NCBI RefSeq assembly: GCF_963082655.1
Contig: NC_081553.1
Location: 154,295,441 to 154,359,440 of the forward strand
DNA: 64,000 bases
Direction of reading: 5' to 3'
Origin: Stomoxys calcitrans
Taxonomy: Eukaryota; Arthropoda; Insecta; Diptera; Muscidae
The position numbers were made by a program, and so were the translations under genes. The first letter of the stretch is position 1. The number at the start of each line of letters is the position of its first letter. The notes under the pieces were generated by a model, which was not told where the DNA came from, searched no databases, and was given only the letters and a program-made list of their open reading frames with translations. This document shows, piece by piece, positions 55,376-64,000 of this stretch.

Positions 55376-56375
55376 ATGACACTTGCTGATACGCGTTCCT
55401 CAGTAAGAATAGGAAAGTATATCTCCGAACCATTTAATACCAAACGAGGCTCCAGACAAGGAGACAGCATTTTGTGTGATCTCTTCAATATCCTGTTGGA
55501 GAAGATTATACGAGATGCAGATGTGAATAGACATGGCACACTAATCACAAGAGAACACACGATACTCGCCTATGCCGACGACATCGACATCATAGGTCGG
55601 TCACCGGAAGTATTTACAACAGCCTTTCAAAGAATCGAAATAGAGTCAGTGAAAATGGTTAAAGACGATATGGATGGTTTCAACTCCCAAAACGCCTTGT
55701 ACAACCGAGCAGATAAAGAAAATGGAGAAAGTTGGGAATCACAACTTTGAGATAGCAACTTTATCCACCTTGGCACCGCCGTAACCGAAACGAATGATAC
55801 CAGTTTTGAGATTAAGCGAAGATTAATACTTGCAAACAGATGGTACTTTGGATTAGTAAGCAGTTTAGTAACAAGGCCACCTCTCGACAGACGAGGATTA
55901 TACTATAAAAGACACTGATACTACCAGTGTTGTTATATGGTTCTGAGGCATGTGTTTTTGTGAAAGCAGATGAGATCGTGCTTGGAGTATTGAAGAGAAA
56001 GGTTCTTCGTTAAATATATGGACTAGTTTTCGTTAATGGAGAATATAGGCGACATATGAACCAGGAACTGTATGACGACGATAGCATAGTTACACGTATC
56101 AAAATACAACGGCTGCGTTAGCTAGGTCATGTTGTCAGAATCGATGAAGAAGCTCCAGCAAAGAAATCTTTTGAAGGCAAAGACGGTGGTACATGCAAAC
56201 CGGGAAGACAAAAAACCCGATGGAAAGATCAAGTGGTAGGAGACACCTCGAAACTTGGTGTCAGAGATTTTAGAATGAGCTCAGAAGATCGACGCGCTTG
56301 AAACGCTATTCTACGTTCAGCTAGTGGAACAAATGTTCTGACATAGCCAATAAAAGTAAAGTAAGTAAGTAATCC
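55376..56375 (+). pseudogene. LINE (family D) RT fragment
   Basis: RT words FNTKRGSRQGDSILCDLFN, LLEKIIRDADVN, LAYADDIDIIGRSPE (55560-55610, intact YADD), IEIESVKM, then frameshifted LGTAVTETN, LPVLLYGSEA (55920), LKRKVLR, RIKIQRLR.LGHVVRID and KPGRQKTRWKDQVV (56185-56235). Ends with (AAGT)n at 56358-56375. Different from families A-C; clade not assigned. Confidence 0.75.
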
Positions 56376-56379
56376 ACCA

Positions 56380-56830
56380 AAGTCGCGATCGCGTTTGCAC
56401 CGAATTTCATTATCAGGAAATCGAATGGAAGTTTATAGCTCCCGGGGCCCCACACATGGGCGGACTGTGGGACTTTGCGGTTATAAATGTAAATACACGT
56501 TTGAAGAAATATATCTCTCTTTTGTCTAGAATCGAAGCTTGTTTAAATTTGCGTCCTCTTTGCCCTATGAACTATAGTCCACATTCACTTATTCCGGATG
56601 GCACTTATTCCGGATGGCACTATTGGCTCCTCCCGAGCCCATAATTAACGAATCCCTGCTGCATATCATTAACCGGTATAGAAAAATTAAAGCGACTACC
56701 TTTCCTTCAGTGGAAAGGAGAGGACATAAAAGGTCTCCCTAAACGTTATAGATGGAAATTTTCGGAAAACGATATACGGTTGGACGATTTAGTGGTCATT
56801 CGTAGCTAAAACTCGGTCGAGTCATCAACG
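56380..56830 (+). pseudogene. BEL integrase, C-terminal part
   Basis: IEWKFIAPGAPHMGGLWDFAV (56420-56480), SRIEACLNLRPLCPM (56530-56575), LPFLQWKGEDIKGLPKRYRW, ENDIRLDDLVVIRS (56770-56805) and GRVINVCSGV. It continues the integrase broken at 54984. Confidence 0.75.
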
Positions 56831-57700
56831 TTTGTTCGGGCGTTGTCGGTTATGTACCAAAAGGAGTGAGAGGAAATGTGTTCTGTGTGACAAAAATCAT
56901 AAATTGAGGGACTCCGGTTTTCACCGTATTTCAATATCAAAACGTTGTTGCTCCAATCGCCATGAAAGGAACCATTTCCGCAGCACATATCCAAATTCGA
57001 GGAGGTGCAAAATCATCACACTCTTTTGTACCCCTAAGATAATTTCCAAGGAATTGATGTTAGATCATCCAAATGCAGAAAATTGGTTCTTCGTTCGCCC
57101 GGCTTTAGCTCGCAGTCCACAATATGTCCCGTCGGTCCGATCCAATGTTACGTTCCCATGGCCATGCTGATGTTGTCGTTTCAATCTATGGTCACACTAG
57201 TTCCTACGATGATCATACAAATCGACATAGAGGATCGTCGAATCCCAGTGCGGGCTCTTCTAGATCCATGTGCCGGTCACAGTCGAATATGTGCATCCTT
57301 AGTGGAAAGGTTAAGGACTTACTCCTACACCAATGGGCCATAAGAAATTTTGTCCATTTACAATTCAGTCCATGTACGATCGTACTCAGCAATGATCTTT
57401 GCGCAAACGATGCTTTTGCTGCATCTGATTAAACCACCAACGTCTGCTCCAGAACGAATTAAAGAGAGCTATGGTGGGTTACAACTAGCAGATCTAGAAT
57501 TTTTTAAAGCGGGTCATATTGGTCTAATTCATGTATCCGACGTTTACCACAAGTAATCAAGTTCCAGATCTTCTCGAATCCGGGTTTACCGTTAACTCAA
57601 CTCACCATGTTTGGCTGGGTTATAAAGGGTCGCTGTTCACTATAGAATGTGTAGCGCTAATGTAAATTGGCATGGGTCATCCTGATCACCTTTTTATTAA
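56831..57700 (+). pseudogene. BEL gag zinc-knuckle/protease fragment, out of order
   Basis: KCVLCDKNHKLRDSGFHRIS, NHFRSTYPNSRRCK (CCHC knuckle remnants), IDIEDRRIPVRALLDPCAGH (57215-57275, aspartic protease), then LKESYGGLQLADLEFF and GLIHVSDVYHK, GLPLTQLTMFGW (57470-57625, protease/RT linker). In BEL elements these precede RT, but here they follow the integrase, so it comes from another copy or a rearrangement. Confidence 0.72.
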
Positions 57701-57953
57701 AAGCAATCCTCTATTGTCTTGGGCTCTCCGTTGGCTCGGAGAACGAATTGAATTGAATTGAAATATTGTACACAAGTAGTGCCTTGGTCTCTCCAAGCCA
57801 ATTGAATAGAAATGTTGTATATAAGTATATGATTAAAATTTGAATGGAAAGGAAATTCTCACAGTAGACGGTTCTATCCTTTATTGTATTCTTTGTATGT
57901 AAAATTTAGAATGTAAGTTTTAAAATCGCTAGATGATCCAAGGCCGGCTGTAA

Positions 57954-58195
57954 TGTTAAATAACGAATAGTATGATTTTGTATACAGCTTCCAAACATTT
58001 TAATCTTCATTCAAATTTGCTCTTTACTTGCAAAACTACAACTTTGCGCTTTCGAGCAAAGTGAGAGTTATCAAATTCCAACGAATATCAAAATAAGCCC
58101 CGCTTTGTAACAACTAGTAACTCGTTACATTAGAATTACATTGTTCTCTTGGATTTTTGTCCACCAACAAAAAGCTATATTTGTAATTTAATTTA
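57954..58195 (+). repeat. BEL 3' LTR remnant
   Basis: Homologous to 49672-49880 (see element entry). Contains a short extra segment, AAAACTACAACTTTGCGCTT, absent from the 5' copy. Confidence 0.65.
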
Positions 58196-58199
58196 ATCA

Positions 58200-59550
58200 G
58201 CATCGTGCTGGAGCACGATTTTGTTTAAGCCCTATAAAGTCAAGCATTTCGTAAGTGGCTATCAAGATATTCGCGGCTACGGGTCTCGTTCAGATGCACA
58301 CTAATTAAATTTTTTTGTATTGGTTATTTTTAATTCCTTGTTTTGGGTAGGAGGTGGGAGGGCGGTTGCCCTTTGACAAGTCCTTTCATTTGAGTACAAT
58401 ATATTCTCGGTCGTCCTACATGATAGTTTGATGTTGTTTTTATTGGGAGGAGATGGTCGGTCCCGCCCGACGCTAGATACAAAAGACAATTTATTCGGGT
58501 CCCTTAATGTCGAGATCTACATGTGAGGATGAACGGCAGGGCGCAACCCATATAGTTGAATCGTTATGTCAACATTAGATTCTACTGCCATAGGCCTTTC
58601 GTTTAATTCCCATATTATCCCGATCGAACTACACGTCCTATTGAACCGTATTAGGTGGTTGAGCCGGTACCAGACTATGTCCCAAATGTGTATATCAGGA
58701 TCGTAGTCAAAGACCTTTCGTTTTATACCCATTTTGTAACGTTGAGAATTCATGCACGTTTTGCGGTTGGAGAACCAAATTCTTATTACAGATGTGTACT
58801 CAACACCTTTCATTTGATACCCATATTGTCCCAATCGGTAAATATGTCCTATTGAAGGGTTTTAAGGGGATGGGGCGCCTCAAACAACAAGGAAAACGTT
58901 TTTATATCAGCTTCCTACTATACTTTTAAATACCTTTGATTTGATATCCATATTGTCCCGATCGGTAATAATGTCTTGCTGGGGGTTGGATAGGCCCTCA
59001 GGCACCAAGGAATAAATTTGTATGTCAGATTTATATTCTACTTTTAAATACCATTCATTTGATACCTACATTGCCCAAAGCGGTAAAAGTGTCCTGGTGG
59101 GTGGGGGACCGTCCAACACTAAGATTGACATTTTTATGCCAAGCTCGTACTCTACTCTTAATTTGATACCCAAATTGTCCTAGTCGGTAAATATGTCCGT
59201 TCAGGTTGGTTTTGGGATGAAGCGTTCTCCCAGGCTAGTTGACCCCAAAATATTATAGTGTTTTAGGGATACCATAAAATAGCATGCAAAATTTCACTGA
59301 AATCGGTGCACGCATCTCTGAGATCTGGCGTTTTGAAAACGGGGTTAAAAGAAGGAGGATCTGCCATCCCCCCAACCCCCTTGGGATATTAAAAAATTAA
59401 GTACCCTATTTTCACCGGGGGTACAAGCTCTACCATCAGTAAAAATTTCATGAAAATCGGTTTAGCCGCTTTTGAGTCTATACAGAACAGACGAACAAAC
59501 TAACAAACAAACAAAGCACAACAATTTGATTTTTATATAATAGAAGATAG
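58200..59550 (-). repeat. Helitron-like tandem-repeat element
   Basis: The minus strand starts TCTTCTATTATATAAAAATC at 59550, then TTTGTTTGTTAG, GACTCAAAAGCGGCTAAACC, a C/G-rich tract, and five or more CATTTGATACCCATATTGTCC-type units down to 58200. Related copy at 63062-63760. Confidence 0.65.
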
Positions 59551-59632
59551 AAAAAGATATCTACATGTATATTCGATGAAACAAGAGATAGCTTTAATCG
59601 AAAAAGTTGCATATTATTTTCGAAAATCCATT

Positions 59633-60315
59633 TTAATACCCACCACCGAAGTATGGGGGTATATTTATTTTGTCATTCCGTTTGCAACACAGTGAGTTGT
59701 GTTAGGCCCTTCGACATTCTTCTTCAATTTGGGATAGTGAGTTAGGTTAGGCCCCTCGACATCTTTCTGCAACATGGCACAAATCGATCCAGATTTGGAT
59801 ATAGCTGCCATATAGTCCGATCTCTCGATTTAAGGTTTTGGACACCTAAAAGGTGCATTTATTGTCTGATTTCGCCGAAAATTGGGACAGTGAGTTGCGT
59901 TAGGCCCATCGACCCAGATCGGTTTAGATTTGGATATAGCTGCTATATAGACCGATTTCACGATTTAAAGTCTTGGTCCCAAAAAAGACACATTTATAAT
60001 CCGATTTCGCTGAAATTTGACACAGTGACTTATATCAAATTTTCGACATCCGTGTCGTATATGGTTCAGATCGGTCTATATTTGAATATGGCTACCAAAA
60101 AGACCAATATTATGTTCTTCGAAATTGAACAATGACTTGTACTTTTAGACCACTCAATATCCGTGTCGAATTTAGTCCAAATCGGACCATATTTCGATAT
60201 AGCTGCTATGAGCGCATAAGCTATGCATTTTTCACCGGAGTATAATAAAAGGTGGTTTACATATATACCCGAGGTGGTGGGTATCCAAAGGTCGGCCCGA
60301 CCTTTCTACTTGTTC
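59633..60315 (-). repeat. GGTGGGTAT-ended element, internally deleted
   Basis: Starts ATACCCACCACCGAAGTATG and ends GGTGGTGGGTATCCAAAGGT then CGGCCCGACC. Contains TTTGGATATAGCTGCCATAT units. Confidence 0.68.
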
Positions 60316-60555
60316 ATGTAAAATTTTCGTATGTATCCCACGATGTTTACATCTTTAGTTGGTGATGTAAAATGCAATACCTATTTGGTAACATATCGTA
60401 ACCAAATTTTCGGATTGCCTTATCTTACAGGGTGGTAATGAAGATTTTTGAAGAAGAGATTCAATGAAGAATGGAAACTAATTTGATCATTTTTTTGTGC
60501 ACGACGTAATGTATTTATTTATACTTTATAACATATAATTTTGATAAATACCTAC
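60316..60555. other. Downstream flank of the CNBD-like gene
   Basis: No feature recognised. Confidence 0.3.
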
Positions 60556-60561
60556 TTTATT
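60556..60561 (-). terminator. Polyadenylation signal AATAAA
   Basis: Minus-strand AATAAA about 185 nt after the stop codon of the CNBD-like exon. A second AATAAAT-like site follows near 60520. Confidence 0.55.
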
Positions 60562-60744
60562 ACCGAAAAAGTGGCCAAATAAATGTATTATTTGTCGCTG
60601 TGTTCGCTAAACATTTTCAATTGGGCTGCTTATCGGCCTTAGGATGTTGTTCTATTTTCTTCCGGTAATCTTTCGATCATTCTTATCGAAAGGAATTTTT
60701 TCGAAGATATTTTTTAAATTCCATCAAAACTCCGTTTCAACCTG

Positions 60745-61125
60745 TCACACATTTCCAGCTTCGGATATACGACATATAATTGGAACATCCTGATCCTGAG
60801 TTGAATTCGATACAAAGTATTGATCTAAATGGTTTCGAATAATTTCCAACTTAAAAGAATGCCACTGACGAGTTGATAAAAAGTACTGAAATAACTTTTT
60901 CCGTGATGGTATAGTCGATTCCAAATAAAATCGTCGTCTTTGCCAAATGTTTCCAGGATTTTGGCGCTTTTCAAAAAGCCAATATCTTGGTAGCAATAAA
61001 CACTGCACTCTTGTCCGGGCCATCATGATGCGATGATTACATTTTTCTCCCAGGCCAAACATTCCTCCGAATGATATAGAGCCAACATCAAAGAAATAAT
61101 TCTCAACGTACTGGGAACTAAGGCG
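60745..61125 (-). CDS. Terminal exon of a cyclic-nucleotide-binding-domain-like gene
   Basis: The acceptor TATTTTTTCAG is followed by 126 open codons from 61125 to a TGA at 60747-60745. The segment FDVGSISFGGMFGLGEK, HRIMMARTRVQCLLLPRYW resembles the end of a cNMP-binding beta-roll (a G-x-x-FGGMFGLGE loop followed by a strand with ARTxVQCL). It is followed by QNPGNIWQRRRFYLES, TIPSRKKLFQYFL, which I associate with CNBD2-like proteins of flies. Upstream exons were not found; the (TA)n tract follows within the intron. Being free of stops among repeats and having a splice acceptor and polyA signal, it looks like a real host gene. The CNBD2 label is tentative. Confidence 0.65.
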   Translation of the reverse strand, partial: RLSSQYVENYFFDVGSISFGGMFGLGEKCNHRIMMARTRVQCLLLPRYWLFEKRQNPGNIWQRRRFYLESTIPSRKKLFQYFLSTRQWHSFKLEIIRNHLDQYFVSNSTQDQDVPIICRISEAGNV

Positions 61126-61200
61126 CTGAAAAAATATAAAAATGTACAAAAACGTTACTGAAAGTTAAATTGCTTCGTTTACATCTGTCGTTTACATCTG

Positions 61201-61201
<1 letters not shown>

Positions 61202-61280
<79 letters not shown>
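61202..61280. repeat. (TA)n microsatellite, about 39 units
   Basis: An uninterrupted TA dinucleotide run, in the presumed intron of the CNBD-like gene. Confidence 0.95.
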
Positions 61281-61283
<3 letters not shown>

Positions 61284-63061
61284 ATACATATATATTATAT
61301 AGAGCCTATAATCGTAAAAGTTTGCAAAAAATTCGGTATATATAACACAGGAGAATCACGATAAATTTAATTTTAAATAATATTTTTCGGTTTCAATTAA
61401 GAACCATGTATGTAAAACTTCTTGTTATGACCAGCAGGCAGTCACTTTCTATAAAGGAGATATTTTTTAGAAATAGAGTAACGCATGCCCCTTTTTTTCT
61501 TTCGATTCCTATATGCAAATTACGAAATATTATGCCGATCGGTTAACGGTAACCTGGGGCGACACGACATCCAAAGTTATATGTAGTGCTCTCTACACAG
61601 AAAAAATATATAAATTTGACCGATTGAACATGGTATTGACTTATAAAAAACTTTTCCAACAAGGTGTTAATTGCTTTGATTATTTTTGAGATTGAAATCC
61701 GATTAATTTTGAATCATGGCTTGGTAAAGTGATTGGTAAAGAAGTCATTCGCTGAACATATTTTTAATTGTACGAATTAAATTTTTATTTAATAAGACAA
61801 ATATTGAGTATCTATATCTGCGTTCTGTTGTGTCCGCTTTCACACATACATATGTAATGCGAAGAAGTGCGAAAGCCAAATATATGTCTTGTTTCCGTCA
61901 TGGACAGACACATAGTGGCGTGGGAAGACAAAATAAATCAAGAAAGATAGAAAGTGTGGTTTTTATTTATTCTACAATAAAATAAAATAATTTATTAAAT
62001 AATAATTGTTAAGTAAAAACAATATAGCAGAAAAAATTAGGATTTAAACAAATGAAATAAGTACATTCCAAACGAAATAAATTTGGGGACATGGAAGAAG
62101 GTAGACGAGGTATTTATAAATATTATTTTATTTTAATATGTTATTATCCCTATAGAGACTATATTGGCTTGGAAAACGACGCTGATGACGGAAGATAACA
62201 AATGCAATATTCCTTCATGTGGATCTAGATTTCATGGTATAGTGCGTAAAATGCTAAGGTTGGTATTTATTACGATTCACTTTAATATGTATATAAATAT
62301 TTTGTTCATTATACTTTTTACAGACGGTATCCACGACAATAAAGAGAGGCTCATAAAGGAAAGGCAATTTTTTCTTTCTTTCTTTTTTCTTTTATCAGCA
62401 ATTGAATCCAATAAAACAAATTATTTTTTAATAATGCAAAAAATATCAATTATTTTCTTTAATTAAATTGTTTTATTGAGTTCTAGATCTAGATAATTGC
62501 TTTAATTGGATTTTTGAGCTTGTCATAAATGCAAATAACAAAATTGTTAATCATTAATACAAATTCGTTTATAGGTCCGATTTATCGAATTTTTTAATTA
62601 AATGAACAAATTTCTTAATTGAACTATGTGTTTAATTTTTTTTTGTGTTGTTTCTGGTTGGTATTCTATACTGCTTTCGAAATAGCCGCTGAAATTTTTA
62701 ATTGATTTGCGAGCGAAATTTGATAGATATTCAAATGTTTTTTTCCACACCAAAACACGTTTCTTTATCTGAACTCATTGTTTTCTCTATTTTATATATT
62801 TTTTCTCAAATAAATAAAGAAAAACGAACCATTGAAACCAACAAACACACCGGGAGTAATTTCAATTGTTAGGTTAGGTTTTCTGCCGAGGTTTTGGTTA
62901 GGTTTTGACTGAGTCGAATCCAGAGGAATTTCTGGGTCGAACCATATATTTTATTACAACCACAGTAGTGCTTGAACGCGAGACGACATGAAAAAGTCGT
63001 AACATTTTTTTCTCGTGAGTGAAAAATCAATCATACTCGCTGATGTCTAGTTTTTATAATA
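61281..63061. other. AT-rich region, no confirmed gene
   Basis: A possible plus-strand exon chain at 62092-62330 (ATGGAAGAAGGTAGACGAG, GT...TATAG, AGACTATATTGG...) is noted under findings. Otherwise AT-rich, with GGTTAGGTTTTCTG-type debris near 62870. Confidence 0.3.
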
Positions 63062-63760
63062 AATAGCTGGCCCGGTGCACTTCACTACTCAGTGCTTCGG
63101 ATCTCATTCACATCCACACTTATTAATCTTTTTGTATTGGTTATCTACTATAAAAATCATATCTCAAAGTTGCCACTTGGGATAGCACATTTTTAAAGAT
63201 CCACAGGTCCTTCCTGCGTCTATCCCAATTTGAGGTCAAAAAGTGTATTCTACTGCCAAAGACCTTTTATTGCTGTCCTATTCTATCATGATCATTTATA
63301 ATTCCTCTTCGTTTTGTGTAAAATGGGGATGAGGAGGAGTGACCTCCGACACTTCCTTTTATTTATGTACAATATGTTATCAGTGGTCCAACATCACAGT
63401 TTGATGTTGTTTATATTAGGAGGAGAGGGTTGGTCCCCCCGACGCTAAGACCATTTATTTGATTCCTTTATTGTCGCGATCTATATGTCCTACTGAACGG
63501 CAAGACGTGACCCAGATACTTGGATCCTTATATCAATATTAGATTCGAACTCTGCTGTCATAGACATATCTTTTAATTCCCACATTATTCCGATCGAACT
63601 ACACGTCCTATTGAAGAGAATTCAGTGGGTGGGTCGGGCCCAGACTCTGCCAAATATGTATACCGTATTCGTAGTTAATGATACCCATATTGTCCCAATC
63701 GGCAAACATGTCCGTTCGGGTGGGTTTTGGGATAGGGGCGTCCCCCAAGTTTTAATTATT
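63062..63760 (-). repeat. Helitron-like tandem-repeat element, partial
   Basis: Matches 58260-59220 (TTTTTGTATTGGTTAT, GTTTGATGTTGTTTATATT, CCGATCGAACTACACGTCC, GGTGGGTTTTGGGAT). A GCTGGCCCGG-type end is near 63066. Confidence 0.6.
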
Positions 63761-64000
63761 TTTAATTCTACAGATTTTCTTCTAAATTCTTTATTCAAAT
63801 TTTTTTTATAATTTTTTTATCTATGGCAAAGGCTCGTCTCATAGTAGGAACGTTAAAATATTTATAATAACGCCAAAACAACCTCAACTAAATTTCTATA
63901 TTTTGTTTTTCTTTTTTCAGAAAACGTTGACCAATCTGCCCTCCCTTTGTTCGTGTTGGCGTTTTCATTCAGATCCATTCGTAAACAGCCAGTAGAGGGA
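63761..64000. other. No recognised feature
   Basis: AT-rich. An acceptor-like CTTTTTTCAG occurs at 63911-63920, but no exon could be confirmed before the window ends. Confidence 0.3.

Larger units (their letters stand above)
49672..58195 (+). mobile_element. BEL/Pao LTR retrotransposon with nested insertions
   Basis: The 5' LTR remnant begins TGTTTAATTACTAATAGTAT (49672) and the 3' LTR begins TGTTAAATAACGAATAGTAT (57954). They share about 200 bp (CAAATTCCAACGAATATC, GTAACAACTAGT, CATTGTTCTCTT) with a ~30-bp indel, so the insertion is old. The 5' LTR contains a GGTGGGTAT-ended element (49942-50930), and the integrase region contains two LINE fragments. All coding parts are broken. The 3' LTR is truncated by Helitron-like sequence near 58195. 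Confidence 0.7.

Noticed and set aside
57720..57790. GAATTGAATTGAATTG short tandem near the BEL 3' end as a polypurine tract
   Set aside because: It is not purine-only and is about 200 bp away from the LTR start at 57954.
61170..61364. Open frame with a long Tyr-Ile repeat
   Set aside because: It is a translation of the (TA)n microsatellite.

Overview
The window is from an insect nuclear genome, most likely a calyptrate (muscoid) fly. It is AT-rich, has short introns of about 59 bp, and is packed with degenerate transposable elements: Jockey/R1-like LINEs, BEL/Pao LTR elements, mariner-like elements, Transib, tRNA-derived SINEs, Helitron-like tandem-repeat elements, and short elements ending in GGTGGTGGGTAT / CGGCCCGGCCGAAC. 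I assign no species. Most of the 64 kb is repeat or repeat debris, and almost every transposase, RT or gag reading frame is broken.

Host genes, all on the minus strand. (1) 25510-26659 is an intact reading frame with two tandem RIIa (PKA-RII docking/dimerisation) domains and two IQ motifs, ending in a phase-1 splice donor. (2) 1846-5542 is an array of eleven exons: ten copies of a 75-codon acidic repeat (two of them fused in one exon) and two copies of a second exon type. Every exon is a multiple of 3, begins and ends in phase 1, lacks stops, and is mostly separated by introns of 55-60 bp. The phase, strand and order fit one gene whose first exon is at 26 kb, followed by an intron of about 20 kb filled with transposons and then the repeat array. 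(3) 60747-61125 is the terminal exon, with a polyA signal, of a cyclic-nucleotide-binding-domain-like gene. A processed CCT5 (TCP1-epsilon) pseudogene lies at 28110-29215 on the plus strand.

Mobile elements by region. 1-1.3 kb: LINE fragment. 5.7-6.2 kb: mariner remnant inside the big intron. 7.4-10.2 kb: LINE, minus strand. 10.2-16 kb: tandem-repeat Helitron-like elements forming a roughly 5 kb inverted repeat. 16.4-20.5 kb: a three-level nest in which an apparently intact Transib transposon (16768-20004, spliced 629-residue RAG1-like transposase, CGGCG target duplication) sits in a tRNA-derived SINE, which sits in a LINE. 22.2-24.7 kb: LINE, minus strand. 27.2-27.8 kb: mariner. 29.6-31.9 kb: elements with internal tandem repeats. 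33.4-38.7 kb: two broken copies of a second Transib family, a mariner and a Helitron-like element. 39-48.5 kb: BEL fragments and several LINEs. 49.7-58.2 kb: a BEL/Pao element with both LTR remnants and nested insertions. 58.2-64 kb: Helitron-like repeats around the CNBD-like exon.

The two most notable items are the tandem exon-duplication gene, including a double exon of exactly 2 x 225 nt, and the complete Transib element. The Transib ends show an asymmetric arrangement resembling 12- and 23-spacer recombination signals, and an empty copy of its target site is present in the same window.
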